Origin: Hyphomicrobiales bacterium
GTDB taxonomy: Bacteria; Pseudomonadota; Alphaproteobacteria; Rhizobiales; Aestuariivirgaceae
Direction of reading: 5' to 3'
Length of the DNA: 35,029 nt
NCBI GenBank assembly: GCA_023266715.1
Contig: JAHFPK010000003.1
Span: 1 to 35,029, forward strand
Shown: piece by piece, positions 1 through 8,675 of the stretch
Position numbering within the stretch: position 1 is the stretch's first letter
Layout: every line of letters begins with the position of its first letter
Program-made: the position numbers and the translations under genes
The notes under the pieces: model-generated
Told to the model about the DNA's origin: nothing
What the model saw: only the letters and a program-made list of their open reading frames with translations
Databases searched by the model: none

Positions 1-755
1 ATTGCAAACATCAGCGCAATGTTTCGCGGCGTAGCGGCAAACGCTTCGCGTAAAATTGGCGCCAGGTAACTCACGACGGCGAACTGTCCCGACATGCTGA
101 GAAGTGTCACCGCCATGATACACAGCAACATGGGATTCTTGAAAACCGCGACCCAGGATGAAAATTGCAATGGTTGAACGCGCAAGCCCCGGCTGAGAGA
201 CACCGTTACCCAGACACAAGACACAACCGAGAGAGCGGCCATGGCAAGGAACGTGGCGCGCCAGCCAAACTCGGAACCCATTATGCTTCCCAGCGGGATG
301 CCCACGACCGAAGCCAGTGACCAGCCAATGAAGATGAAAGCTATGGCCTCGGACCGCCTTTCCGGCGGCACCATGAGCCCCACAGTTGCCGCAGCCTGGG
401 GCGTAAACAGGGCAGCTGAAACCATGGTTAGGGTGCGAATGAAGAGCAGGGACCAAAATTCTGGCGCAACGGCTGCCAGACCATGGCCAACCGCGTAAAG
501 TGCCGCCGTTGCAGCTAACAACATGCGGCGATCAAAGCGGCTGGTAAGACCCGCCAGCACCGGCGCGCCGATACCCACAACCAACCCGCCAGCAAACAGC
601 AGCAGCCCTGCTGTGGTCGGCGGTACCTGGAGATCCGCCGCCAAAACGTTCAAAAGCCCGGCCGGCAGCAAAACACCGGTGCCGACAACAAAATTGCCAA
701 ACAGCAGGGACCACAGCGCCATGGGTTGGGCAGTCCGGTCGGAAATGGCTGTCAT
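1..755 (-). CDS. MFS transporter (partial, C-terminal part off the left edge)
   Basis: This is the N-terminal 251 residues of a major facilitator superfamily inner-membrane transporter. The minus-strand frame is open from the ATG at 755 to the window start. GGAGG lies just upstream (about 761-765), which supports this start. Long hydrophobic helices alternate with short polar loops, and the loop after the second helix reads GLTSRFDRRMLL, matching MFS motif A (G-x-x-x-D-R-x-G/R-R). A second charged loop, VPPERRSEAIAF, fits the loop before helix 5. The overall look is that of drug or sugar efflux carriers of the AraJ/MdtL type, but the substrate cannot be read from sequence. The gene is divergent from the hydroxybutyryl-CoA dehydrogenase gene, with 167 bp between their starts. 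The MFS family call is secure; the transport role is inference. Confidence 0.87.
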   Translation of the reverse strand, partial: MTAISDRTAQPMALWSLLFGNFVVGTGVLLPAGLLNVLAADLQVPPTTAGLLLFAGGLVVGIGAPVLAGLTSRFDRRMLLAATAALYAVGHGLAAVAPEFWSLLFIRTLTMVSAALFTPQAAATVGLMVPPERRSEAIAFIFIGWSLASVVGIPLGSIMGSEFGWRATFLAMAALSVVSCVWVTVSLSRGLRVQPLQFSSWVAVFKNPMLLCIMAVTLLSMSGQFAVVSYLAPILREAFAATPRNIALMFA

Positions 756-922
756 GGGGCCTCCTATCACAAACCAAAAAAAGAAAGCAGCCCGCTCCGG
801 ACCTGTCCAACGCCCATTAAGCATGGGCCTTTGCTATTATGTTGCACCTGCGAAATGCGCTTGCTCTAAAGCATTACGCGTTATAGGCTTAGCGGCTGAA
901 TTCAAGCGAGTTACGAGCGGAC

Positions 923-1798
923 ATGAAGATCAAGAAAGTCGGCATCATTGGTGCTGGGCAAATGGGCAGTGGCATTGCGCATGTCTGCGCCCTCGCCGGA
1001 TTTGATGTGGGTGTTAACGATGTCAGCAAGGACCGCATCGATGCGGGCCTCGCCACCATCAACGGAAATCTCGGGCGGCAGCTGAAATCGGGCAAAATCA
1101 CCGAAGCTGACCGGGCCGCTGCCTTGAAGCGCATTACCCCTGTCATGAGTTTCGAAGGTTTTGCGGATTACGATCTCGTCATCGAATCGGCAATCGAAGA
1201 CGAGCAGATCAAGCGCAAGATTTTCCAGGCCCTCTGTCCCCACTTGAAACCAGACACGATTGTGGCCTCCAACACCTCTTCAATCTCCATCACGCGCCTT
1301 GCATCGGTAACCGGCAGGCCCGAAAAATTCATGGGCATCCACTTCATGAATCCCGTACCGTTGATGGAACTCGTGGAACTTATCCGCGGCATCGCCACGG
1401 AAGAGGCGACCTTTGCCACCGTGAAAGAATTTACCCTTGCTCTTCACAAGACCATTGCCGTTGCCGAAGATTTCCCGGCCTTTATCGTGAACCGCATCCT
1501 GCTCCCCATGATCAACGAAGCGATCTATACGCTTTATGAAGGCGTGGGCGGTGTGGAAGCCATTGACACCGCCATGAAACTGGGCGCCCATCACCCCATG
1601 GGGCCACTGGAGCTTGCCGACTTCATCGGCCTTGATACCTGTCTTTCCGTAATGCAGGTGCTTTATGAAGGCTTGGCCGATTCAAAATATCGCCCATGCC
1701 CGCTTCTGGTGAAATATGTAGAAGCCGGATGGCTGGGACGCAAAGCCAATCGCGGCTTCTATGACTATCGCGGCGAAAAGCCGGTTCCCACCCGTTAA
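923..1798 (+). CDS. hbd: 3-hydroxybutyryl-CoA dehydrogenase
   Basis: This 291-residue cytosolic enzyme interconverts (S)-3-hydroxybutyryl-CoA and acetoacetyl-CoA with NAD(P)(H), in short-chain beta-oxidation or polyhydroxybutyrate/butyrate metabolism. The N-terminal Rossmann fold opens with KVGIIGAGQMGSGIAHVCA, giving G10-x-G12-x-x-G15. The family block IVASNTSSISIT and the catalytic His in FMGIHFMNPVPLMELVE follow. The C-terminal helical domain has the expected NRILLPMINEA and GPLELADFIGLD segments. Length matches the single-domain family (about 280-295 residues). The ribosome-binding site is weak, but the start agrees with the family N-terminus. The stop overlaps the convergent YjbR-like gene by 4 bp. 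No etfAB genes are adjacent, unlike some related genomes. Confidence 0.95.
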   Translation: MKIKKVGIIGAGQMGSGIAHVCALAGFDVGVNDVSKDRIDAGLATINGNLGRQLKSGKITEADRAAALKRITPVMSFEGFADYDLVIESAIEDEQIKRKIFQALCPHLKPDTIVASNTSSISITRLASVTGRPEKFMGIHFMNPVPLMELVELIRGIATEEATFATVKEFTLALHKTIAVAEDFPAFIVNRILLPMINEAIYTLYEGVGGVEAIDTAMKLGAHHPMGPLELADFIGLDTCLSVMQVLYEGLADSKYRPCPLLVKYVEAGWLGRKANRGFYDYRGEKPVPTR

Positions 1799-2115
1799 AT
1801 TTTCAGGGTTTTAGGCGCAACATTCCGCCACGCCGTCTGCAAGGCGCTTCTGAGGGTTGTTTCGTCCGCCTTGGCAAGAATAACTTTGGTCCAGCCCTTG
1901 CGCCCCCAGCCGCCTTGGAGAACTTGAAAAATCTCCGGTTCGGCGTCTGCCATCATGGACTGCTGTTCGGGCAACAGCTTGATCACCCCCGTCGCATCAT
2001 CCTTCAAAGACGCGAAGATCTTGTTGCGGACCCGGAAATCAGCTTTGTCAAAATGGGATTTTTCTTCCGCACCGGAAAGAGCGAGAGCGAGGCGGCGGAG
2101 ATCTTCTTTGGTCAT
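1795..2115 (-). CDS. MmcQ/YjbR family protein
   Basis: A 106-residue protein of the MmcQ/YjbR family (PF04237), a compact alpha/beta fold often called DNA-binding-like but of uncertain function. The family pattern is visible: an N-terminal helix (MTKEDLRRLALAL), a segment around SHFDKADFRVRNKIFASL, a strand VIKLLPEQQ, and GWGRKGWTKVIL followed by a helix (LRSALQTAWRNVAP). Its start overlaps the end of the upstream TlpA-like gene in an ATGA arrangement (2112-2115), so the two are probably co-translated. The 3' end overlaps hbd by 4 bp. Family assignment is good; the biochemical role is unknown. Confidence 0.88.
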   Translation of the reverse strand: MTKEDLRRLALALSGAEEKSHFDKADFRVRNKIFASLKDDATGVIKLLPEQQSMMADAEPEIFQVLQGGWGRKGWTKVILAKADETTLRSALQTAWRNVAPKTLKI

Positions 2116-2726
2116 GGCGTTTCCGCGATTGCGGCGTTTATCAGGGTGATGGCTTCCGCACTATTCCATTCAGCTGGCCCCAGCAAGCGCCCAATCTCAC
2201 GACCCTTGCGGTCAATGAGAAGGGTCACTGGCAATCCCAACGCCTGCAAATCATCAAGGGATTTGGTCGTATCATCCACATAAAGACCAAGGTAGACCGC
2301 CCCGGTATCCTTCAAGAAAGCCGAGGAAGCCTCTATCCCCTTGCGGTCAACGCTCAGGGCCACAACTTCAAAATCCTTGGAACCAAGTTGCTTCTGCACA
2401 TCGTTCAAAGTGGGCATTTCCTTGCGGCAGGGTGCGCACCATGTGGCCCAAAGGTTGAGCAGAACCACGCGGCCCTGCCATTTGCTCAGCTTTACTTCTG
2501 TACCCAATGAATCCTTGAAAGCAAGATCAGGCACCAGCGGGCGGTCGGCTTTGACCAGAAAAGCGGCCATCGGGCCCACGGCAAAGTCCCTGAACCCACC
2601 CCCCTTGCTTACAACCTCGACCTTGCGTGGGGTCTCACCGGAAAGGTAAACGCCAATCCCGCCGGCAATGAAAGCAAGCAGGGCGACATAGATAAGAGAA
2701 TTTCGATTTCGCTTCGGGTCATTCAT
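2112..2726 (-). CDS. TlpA-family membrane-anchored thiol:disulfide oxidoreductase
   Basis: A 204-residue thioredoxin-fold protein with an N-terminal signal anchor (about residues 10-28, LIYVALLAFIAGGIGVYL) after a basic start. The redox domain would therefore lie in the periplasm. The active site is NLWATWCAPCRKEMPTL, with C97 and C100 as a TlpA/ResA-type CxxC. The later LGLPVTLLIDRKGREIGR segment holds the cis-Pro and the usual strand-turn-strand. In rhizobia TlpA supports cytochrome oxidase assembly, and other members serve cytochrome c maturation; the exact client here is unknown. It is first in a two-gene unit with the YjbR-like gene and divergent from argH, 37 bp away. In many alphaproteobacteria a TlpA-like gene also sits beside argH, which fits vertical descent. 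Confidence 0.92.
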   Translation of the reverse strand: MNDPKRNRNSLIYVALLAFIAGGIGVYLSGETPRKVEVVSKGGGFRDFAVGPMAAFLVKADRPLVPDLAFKDSLGTEVKLSKWQGRVVLLNLWATWCAPCRKEMPTLNDVQKQLGSKDFEVVALSVDRKGIEASSAFLKDTGAVYLGLYVDDTTKSLDDLQALGLPVTLLIDRKGREIGRLLGPAEWNSAEAITLINAAIAETP

Positions 2727-2763
2727 GGCTAAAAGGCTTACACGTTCGCATTAAGGATTTTCA

Positions 2764-4143
2764 ATGACCAATAAAATGTGGGGTGGCAGGTTCAAATCCG
2801 GGCCTGACGCCATCATGCTGGAGATCAATGCTTCCATCGGCTTCGACAAGCGCTTGTATGCCCAGGATATTGCAGGCTCGAAAGCCCATGCCGCAATGCT
2901 GGCCCAGCAAGGCATCATCTCAAAGTCCGACGCCCGCGAAATTACCCGGGGCCTGGACCAGGTACAAGCCGAGATCGATCAGGGCAAGTTCACGTTTTCG
3001 ACAGCGCTCGAGGACATTCACATGAATGTCGAGCAGCGCCTGAAGGATATTATTGGCGAACCGGCCGGAAGGCTCCATACGGCGCGCTCGCGCAACGACC
3101 AGATTGCCACTGATTTCCGCCTCTACATCCGGGACACGGTTGATCATCTCGATGGACAGCTCAAAGACCTGCAATTGGCGCTCGCCGAAAAGGCCCTGGC
3201 CCATGCCAAAACCATCATGCCGGGCTTCACCCATTTGCAGGTGGCCCAGCCCATCACCTTTGGACACCATTGCCTCGCCTATGTAGAAATGCTGGCGCGC
3301 GACCGTTCACGGCTTGCAGACGCCAGAGCGCGCATGAATGAAAGTCCCTTGGGGGCCGCGGCACTGGCTGGAACTTCATTTCCCATCGACCGCACCCTAA
3401 CGGCCAAAGCCCTGGGGTTTGACCGGCCCATGCGCAATTCACTGGATGCCGTGGCCGACCGTGATTTTGTCCTCGAGCTTCTTTCGGCGACAGCAATCTG
3501 CGCAACCCATCTCTCGCGTCTTGCCGAAGAGATTGTCTTGTGGTCGACCACGCAATTCCGCTTCGTGAAACTCTCCGACAAGTTCACCACGGGCTCCTCC
3601 ATCATGCCGCAGAAACGAAATGCCGACGCGGCGGAACTGGTGCGGGCAAAACCCGGAAGAATTTTGGGGGCGCTCACGTCACTGCTTGTCGTCATGAAGG
3701 GCCTGCCGCTCACCTATTCAAAGGACATGCAGGAAGACAAGGAACCGGCCTTTGATGCCATCGACAATCTGTCGCTGGCCCTCGCGGCAACCGCAGGCAT
3801 GGTGCGCGACATGACGCCTAACGCGGACGTGATGCGTGAAGCCGCCGCCAGCGGATTTTCCACCGCGACGGACTTGGCCGACTGGCTTGTCCGTACACTG
3901 AAGATGCCGTTCCGCGAAGCCCATCACGTGGCAGGTTCATTGGTAGCTCTGGCGGAGAAACAAGGTTGCGATTTGCCAGACCTGAAATTGGCCGATATGC
4001 AAAAAGTTGAACCGCAGATTACAAAGGACGTTTACAAGGTGCTAACCGTTGAATCCTCTGTGGCCTCGCGCACAAGTTTTGGCGGCACCGCACCCTCAAA
4101 TGTTGCGCGCGAAGCCAAGCGCTGGCTGAAATTGTTGAAGTAA
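2764..4143 (+). CDS. argH: Argininosuccinate lyase
   Basis: A 459-residue cytosolic homotetrameric enzyme of the fumarase/aspartase superfamily. It cleaves argininosuccinate to arginine and fumarate, the last step of arginine biosynthesis. The protein begins MWGGRF after a short leader, as in bacterial ArgH. It contains the DIHMNVEQRL and TARSRNDQIATDFRL blocks, MPGFTHLQVAQPITFGHH with the catalytic His region, and the superfamily signature GSSIMPQKRNADAAELVR with its catalytic Ser loop. The ORF is full length. It leads a tight forward cluster argH-lptM-lysA, an order common in Proteobacteria. Confidence 0.97.
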   Translation: MTNKMWGGRFKSGPDAIMLEINASIGFDKRLYAQDIAGSKAHAAMLAQQGIISKSDAREITRGLDQVQAEIDQGKFTFSTALEDIHMNVEQRLKDIIGEPAGRLHTARSRNDQIATDFRLYIRDTVDHLDGQLKDLQLALAEKALAHAKTIMPGFTHLQVAQPITFGHHCLAYVEMLARDRSRLADARARMNESPLGAAALAGTSFPIDRTLTAKALGFDRPMRNSLDAVADRDFVLELLSATAICATHLSRLAEEIVLWSTTQFRFVKLSDKFTTGSSIMPQKRNADAAELVRAKPGRILGALTSLLVVMKGLPLTYSKDMQEDKEPAFDAIDNLSLALAATAGMVRDMTPNADVMREAAASGFSTATDLADWLVRTLKMPFREAHHVAGSLVALAEKQGCDLPDLKLADMQKVEPQITKDVYKVLTVESSVASRTSFGGTAPSNVAREAKRWLKLLK

Positions 4144-4153
4144 GGAATATTCC

Positions 4154-4261
4154 ATGAAACTCATCATCACCCTGCTCCTGCTCATTGGCATCACCACTTC
4201 GCTTAACGCCTGCGGTCGTCGTGGCGATCCGGAAGCACCCAAATTGCAGCAGGCCCAATAA
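4154..4261 (+). CDS. lptM: Small lipoprotein LptM (YifL-like)
   Basis: A 35-residue ORF in the 121 bp between argH and lysA. It encodes a basic start (MK), a hydrophobic signal (LIITLLLLIGITT), a lipobox ending in LNAC at residues 17-20, then GRRGDPEAPKLQQAQ. This is the pattern of the YifL/LptM family: a tiny outer-membrane lipoprotein with a conserved C-G-x-x-G-x-x segment after the lipidated Cys. In E. coli LptM binds LptD-LptE and promotes LptD disulfide maturation. The position between argH and lysA fits the family's usual context near lysA. It starts 10 bp after argH and ends 3 bp before lysA. Lipidation and outer-membrane sorting are inferred from the family. Confidence 0.87.
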   Translation: MKLIITLLLLIGITTSLNACGRRGDPEAPKLQQAQ

Positions 4262-4264
4262 TTC

Positions 4265-5539
4265 ATGCATCACTTCTCCTATCGTGAAGGGACGCTCCAT
4301 GCCGAGGATGTTGACCTCAACATCATCGCCGAGGAAATTGGCACGCCCTTTTATTGCTATTCCACAGCCACTTTGGAGCGCCATTACCGCGTGATGACCG
4401 ATGCGTTCAAAGGAAGCGAACACTTCATCTGTTATGCCATGAAAGCCAATTCCAATCAGGCCGTGATCAAAACCATGGCCGATTTGGGAGCAGGCATGGA
4501 TGTGGTCTCTGAAGGCGAATTGCGAAGAGCACTCGCCGCAGGCGTTCCCGGCCGCAAGATTGTCTTTTCAGGCGTTGGCAAAACTGCCCGTGAAATGGCC
4601 CTTGCTTTGAAGGAGGGGGTTTCCTGCTTCAATGTGGAATCGGAGTCGGAGCTGGAATTGTTATCGCTTGTGGCCCAACGCACCGGCCAGCGCGCCACCA
4701 TTTCAATCCGCGTCAATCCGGACGTCGATGCCAAAACTCATGCTAAAATAACAACGGGCAAAGCCGACAATAAATTCGGCATTTCCTTTAATCGCGCCTC
4801 GGAGGTTTATGCCCGCGCCGCTGCACTGCCGGGTCTCGATATCGCTGGCATAGACATGCACATCGGCAGTCAGATCACCGACATTGAACCCTTCGAACAG
4901 GCCTTCCGGCTGATGGCCGAACTTGCCACCAGACTGCGTTCCGAAGGTCACAACATTCGCCATCTCGATTTGGGCGGAGGCCTTGGCGTGCCCTATCGCG
5001 GCACCAATGATGTGCCGCCCCACCCCGATGAATATGCGGCCATGGTTCGCCGCACGCTTGGCCATCTCGGACTGAAATATGTGCTCGAACCCGGCCGCAT
5101 GATTGCCGGCAATGCCGGAATTCTGGTGTCCCGTGTGATCTATATGAAAGAAAACGACGGGAATTATTTCATCATTCAGGATGGCGCGATGAATGACCTC
5201 ATCAGACCAACGCTCTATGACGCCTACCATGACATCCTTCCGGTGAAGGAGGCTGCGGACAATACGCAAGTCTTTATCGCCGACGTGGTAGGCCCCGTAT
5301 GCGAGAGCGGTGACTACCTGGCGAAGGCCAGGCGCTTGCCTAAGCCCGAACCGGGTGATCTTCTGGCCACCATGACTGCCGGCGCCTATGGCGCTGTTCA
5401 ATCGGGAACGTACAACACAAGACCACTCGTTGCCGAAGTCCTCGTGAAGGGTGACAAGTGGTCACTGGTCAGGCCGCGCCAAACCTATGAAGACCTTATT
5501 GGCCTAGACCGGCTGGCGCTTTGGCAGGCCAAGAACTGA
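4265..5539 (+). CDS. lysA: Diaminopimelate decarboxylase
   Basis: A 424-residue PLP enzyme (fold-type III, Orn/DAP/Arg decarboxylase family 2). It decarboxylates meso-diaminopimelate to lysine, the final step of lysine synthesis. The PLP lysine is K60 in ICYAMKANSN. The substrate and PLP contacts expected of LysA are visible: HIGSQ, the glycine-rich phosphate loop DLGGGLGVPY, EPGRMIAGNAG, and the C-terminal GPVCESGDYLAK with the catalytic Cys supplied across the dimer. Length matches the family. It starts 3 bp after lptM, so it is almost certainly cotranscribed with argH. Confidence 0.97.
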   Translation: MHHFSYREGTLHAEDVDLNIIAEEIGTPFYCYSTATLERHYRVMTDAFKGSEHFICYAMKANSNQAVIKTMADLGAGMDVVSEGELRRALAAGVPGRKIVFSGVGKTAREMALALKEGVSCFNVESESELELLSLVAQRTGQRATISIRVNPDVDAKTHAKITTGKADNKFGISFNRASEVYARAAALPGLDIAGIDMHIGSQITDIEPFEQAFRLMAELATRLRSEGHNIRHLDLGGGLGVPYRGTNDVPPHPDEYAAMVRRTLGHLGLKYVLEPGRMIAGNAGILVSRVIYMKENDGNYFIIQDGAMNDLIRPTLYDAYHDILPVKEAADNTQVFIADVVGPVCESGDYLAKARRLPKPEPGDLLATMTAGAYGAVQSGTYNTRPLVAEVLVKGDKWSLVRPRQTYEDLIGLDRLALWQAKN

Positions 5540-5557
5540 AGTAACTGCTCTTAACAT

Positions 5558-5573
5558 TGTGATCGAAATCACT
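5558..5573. promoter_or_regulatory. CRP/FNR-family-like palindrome before the TIGR02302 gene
   Basis: The sequence TGTGATCGAAATCACT contains the perfect 5-bp inverted repeat GTGAT/ATCAC around CGAA. It matches the CRP consensus TGTGA-N6-TCACA at nine of ten positions. A possible -10 (TAATAT, 5598-5603) would put its centre about 44 bp upstream of a start near 5610, close to class II activator spacing. It could instead be an RNA stem-loop. No regulator gene is in the window. Confidence 0.4.
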
Positions 5574-5613
5574 GGGCATAATTTCGCCGATCTGTGTTAA
5601 TATCAGTGACAGC

Positions 5614-8127
5614 ATGGCTGAACTCACATTGGCAAGAATCGAGCGGAATATAGCGGGCGCGCGTCTGGCCCTTGCCTGGGAGTGCCTGTGGGATGCTCTG
5701 TGCTGGCCCTTCATATTAATCATGGTATTGGCAGCAACGGCGCTGTCCGGCCTGTTGCCCCTGCTCCCCGATGCCTTGCGCTATGGAATTTTGGCTGTCT
5801 TGGTTGTTGCCATTGCCTGGTCATTCCGTTCAGTTTGGAAAATCAATTGGCCCAGTACCTATGCCGCCATGCGCCGGATTGAAGCCCAGTCCAATCTTTT
5901 TAATCGGCCCCTGTCGACAGGCAATGACACGCTTGCCGGAGACCGCCTTGACGAAAGAAGCCTGGCCCTTTGGGAAGAGCATAAACGCCGCCAATGGGCG
6001 AAGCTCGCCGACTTGAAGGTCGGAACACCTCAGTCAAGGTGGCGTGACCTTGATTCCCGGTCCTTAAGGGTGCCCGCCAGCATTGCCTTGATCGCTACTC
6101 TTTTTCTGGCCGAGGGTGACGGCGTCTCAAATTTCAAAACCGCTTTTCAGGTGGGTCCGGTTATCGCTCAAAAATCATTAAGTCTTGATGCCTGGTTGAA
6201 ACCTCCAGCCTATACCGGAAAACCGCCCCTGCTGCTCACCAGCCCCGCGCAGATTGAGAAACTGAAAACTGACCCTGACATTCTCGTCGCTGAAAATAGC
6301 GGTCTTGTGCTTCGCGTCGACGGGGCCAGGAATCCGCGCCTTGCCTTCTTTGACTTGTCAAAAACAGCGACTGAATTAAAAAATCAAGCCGCAACAACCA
6401 AATTCGCAAATGGCCTGTTCGAAGCAGAAGCCAAACTCAATATCCCCGCTCTCATCAAGGTTCTTGACGGTGGAAATGAACTGGCGGCCTGGCACGTCTC
6501 GCTCATTCCCGACAAACCGCCGAGCATCACCATTATGGGAGAGCCGAAAGCGGAAAGTCTTGGCTCACTCACGGTGAAATGGAAAGCTGCCGATGATTAC
6601 GGCGTATCCGCTGTCACTTCGCAAATCGATTTGTCCGACGCCCAGGAAGATGGCGTTGGCTTCACCAGCAATGGCGTGTTTCTATTTGATCCACCAAAAT
6701 TTCCGGTGAGCCTGCACAAATCCGCACCAAAGGAAGAGCAGGGTTCCTCCAGTGCCGATCTCACGGCCCATCCATGGGCTGGCCTCATGGTAGATTTGAC
6801 TCTCGAAGCCACTGACGCCGCAAAGCAAAGTACGAAAAGTGAAGTGAAATCCTTCAAGCTTCCGGAACGGTTTTTCACCAAACCCCTGGCCCAGGCCCTA
6901 ATCGAACAGCGCAAAACCCTGATCATGGATCCCGATGAAGCGGAAACTGTAGGAAAATTGCTGGCAGCTCTCCTGATTTATCCCGACGGCCTGATTGAAA
7001 ACAGCGGAACCCATGTCGCAATCGCAACGATAATCTCGCGCATACAAAACTTGCGCGACCACAGCGACGTGGAGGAAGCCATCGATCTTTTGTGGCAAGC
7101 GGCCTTGAGCATTGAGGAAGGTGACCTCTCCGATGCCCGCGCTGAACTTGAGGCGGCCCGCAAGGCACTCGAAAGAGCCTTGGCTGAAGGCGCATCGCCA
7201 GAACGTTTGCAAGAATTGATGAAGAACCTGCGTGGCGCCATGGACCGCTACATGCAGTCCATGAAAAAAGAGGCCGAAAAGCGCCAGGCGCAGGGTCAAA
7301 ACAACAAGAACCGGCGCTCGCCAAACAGCAAGACCATTACCCAGCAGGACTTGCAGGAGATGCTGGATACGATCGAGAAATTGACTCAAAACGGTGCCAA
7401 CGAGGCAGCCCAGGAACTGCTCGCGCAACTCGACGAAATCCTGAAAAATCTTGAACCCGGCATGGCCGAACAGGGTTCTTCTGGTGATTCTGCAACGACT
7501 GAAATGCTCAACGAACTTTCAGAGCTCATGCGCCGCCAGCAGAATCTGATGGACCAGACCCAGCGCATGCAGCCAGGAGATAATGGTGAACCGCTTGATC
7601 AGGAGGGTGATGATCCCGGCAACCGCAGTGGCGACAAAGGATCCAATGGACTCGCCGGGGAGCAAGGTAACCTTGCCCGACGGCTTGAGCAATTCATGAG
7701 GCAATTGGGCCAGAACGGCCTGCAATCGCCCCCATCCCTCGGTGAGGCAGGCAGGCAGATGGGCGAAGCGGAACAATCGCTCCAGCAACAGGAACGTGAA
7801 CAGGCCCTGGGCCAACAGGGTAAAGCCCTGAGCGAACTGCGCCAGGGTGCCCAGGAGATGGCCCGCCAAATTCAGCAGCAGGGCCAATCCGGCCGCGACA
7901 ACACCGGCAGGGATGGCGAGGCCAGGGGCGAAACCCATGACCCCCTGGGTCGGCCAATGCCCAGTAGCGGTGACAATTACGGGCCCAAGGAAAACATGTT
8001 GCCGTCAGAGCTCGCCATTCGCCGTGCCCGGGAAATTCTGGAAATTCTGCGCTCGCGCGCCAACACGCCTGACCTTCCGCGCATTGACAAGGATTATATT
8101 GAGCGCCTGCTGCGCGGTCTCTATTGA
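5614..8127 (+). CDS. TIGR02302/DUF4175 family membrane protein
   Basis: An 837-residue protein of the alphaproteobacterial TIGR02302 (DUF4175) family, whose function is not established. Two hydrophobic helices lie near residues 32-70 and a third near 155-170 (ASIALIATLFLAEG). A periplasm-sized central region follows, with DAWLKPPAYTGKPPLLL and VKWKAADDYGVSAV. The C-terminal third is long, low-complexity and predicted helical, very rich in Q, N, E and G (about residues 540-790), with repeats such as QQQEREQALGQQ. It ends with the ordered segment ENMLPSELAIRRAREILEILR, typical of the family. The gene follows lysA by 74 bp and may have its own promoter next to the palindrome at 5558. Its stop overlaps hpt by 7 bp. 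The ATG at 5614 has a poor Shine-Dalgarno, so the start is moderately certain. Confidence 0.87.
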   Translation: MAELTLARIERNIAGARLALAWECLWDALCWPFILIMVLAATALSGLLPLLPDALRYGILAVLVVAIAWSFRSVWKINWPSTYAAMRRIEAQSNLFNRPLSTGNDTLAGDRLDERSLALWEEHKRRQWAKLADLKVGTPQSRWRDLDSRSLRVPASIALIATLFLAEGDGVSNFKTAFQVGPVIAQKSLSLDAWLKPPAYTGKPPLLLTSPAQIEKLKTDPDILVAENSGLVLRVDGARNPRLAFFDLSKTATELKNQAATTKFANGLFEAEAKLNIPALIKVLDGGNELAAWHVSLIPDKPPSITIMGEPKAESLGSLTVKWKAADDYGVSAVTSQIDLSDAQEDGVGFTSNGVFLFDPPKFPVSLHKSAPKEEQGSSSADLTAHPWAGLMVDLTLEATDAAKQSTKSEVKSFKLPERFFTKPLAQALIEQRKTLIMDPDEAETVGKLLAALLIYPDGLIENSGTHVAIATIISRIQNLRDHSDVEEAIDLLWQAALSIEEGDLSDARAELEAARKALERALAEGASPERLQELMKNLRGAMDRYMQSMKKEAEKRQAQGQNNKNRRSPNSKTITQQDLQEMLDTIEKLTQNGANEAAQELLAQLDEILKNLEPGMAEQGSSGDSATTEMLNELSELMRRQQNLMDQTQRMQPGDNGEPLDQEGDDPGNRSGDKGSNGLAGEQGNLARRLEQFMRQLGQNGLQSPPSLGEAGRQMGEAEQSLQQQEREQALGQQGKALSELRQGAQEMARQIQQQGQSGRDNTGRDGEARGETHDPLGRPMPSSGDNYGPKENMLPSELAIRRAREILEILRSRANTPDLPRIDKDYIERLLRGLY

Positions 8128-8675
8128 GCCACAGTTACGACATGGCCCACAAAGGGCAGCTCGCGAAACTGGTGGGCCATATCCATGCCGTAGCCCACCA
8201 CAAATTTGTCCGGGCACACAAAGCCGCAGAAATCTGCCTTGATATTGGCCGCAAGATGCCCCGGTTTTTCCAGGAGGACAGTGGTCATCACGCTTGAAGC
8301 GCCGCGCGCCATCAACAAATCCTTGGCAAAGGCAAGCGTGCGGCCCGATTCCAGAATATCATCGACCAGCATGACATCCCGGTTCACAATCGGCGATTCG
8401 ATGTCACGCAACACTTCAACTTGCCCTGATGATGTCGTTGCCGCCCGGTAGCTCGCCAAAATCATGAAATCGACTTCCGGCGAAAGCCCCGCATGATGCA
8501 TGGCACGTATCAGGTCCGCGGCAAAAATGAAGCTGCCCTTCAGCACCGGAATAACCAGCAGGTTCTTTGGTTTTCGTGCCGCAATTTCCTGGGCAAGAAC
8601 GCTGATCCGTTTGGCAATTTCAGCTTCTGAGAAGAGGACTGAAATGTGGTGGCCGTCGATGGTAATGTTGCTCAT
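8121..8675 (-). CDS. hpt: Hypoxanthine phosphoribosyltransferase
   Basis: A 184-residue type I phosphoribosyltransferase that converts hypoxanthine (and usually guanine) plus PRPP to IMP (GMP) in purine salvage. The PRPP-binding motif is VMLVDDILESGRT (residues 101-113). The pyrophosphate loop region is IPVLKGSFIFAADL, and the flexible loop region is ILASYRAATTSSGQVEV. The C-terminal FVVGYGMDMAHQFRELPFVG contains the purine and Mg contacts typical of Hpt. Length is normal. Its start overlaps the stop of the zinc-ribbon gene upstream by 4 bp, so the two are probably translated together. Confidence 0.95.
   Translation of the reverse strand: MSNITIDGHHISVLFSEAEIAKRISVLAQEIAARKPKNLLVIPVLKGSFIFAADLIRAMHHAGLSPEVDFMILASYRAATTSSGQVEVLRDIESPIVNRDVMLVDDILESGRTLAFAKDLLMARGASSVMTTVLLEKPGHLAANIKADFCGFVCPDKFVVGYGMDMAHQFRELPFVGHVVTVAQ

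Noticed and set aside
4703..5401. Long reverse open frame (232 codons) inside lysA
   Set aside because: lysA is fully supported by PLP and substrate motifs, and the antisense translation resembles no protein.
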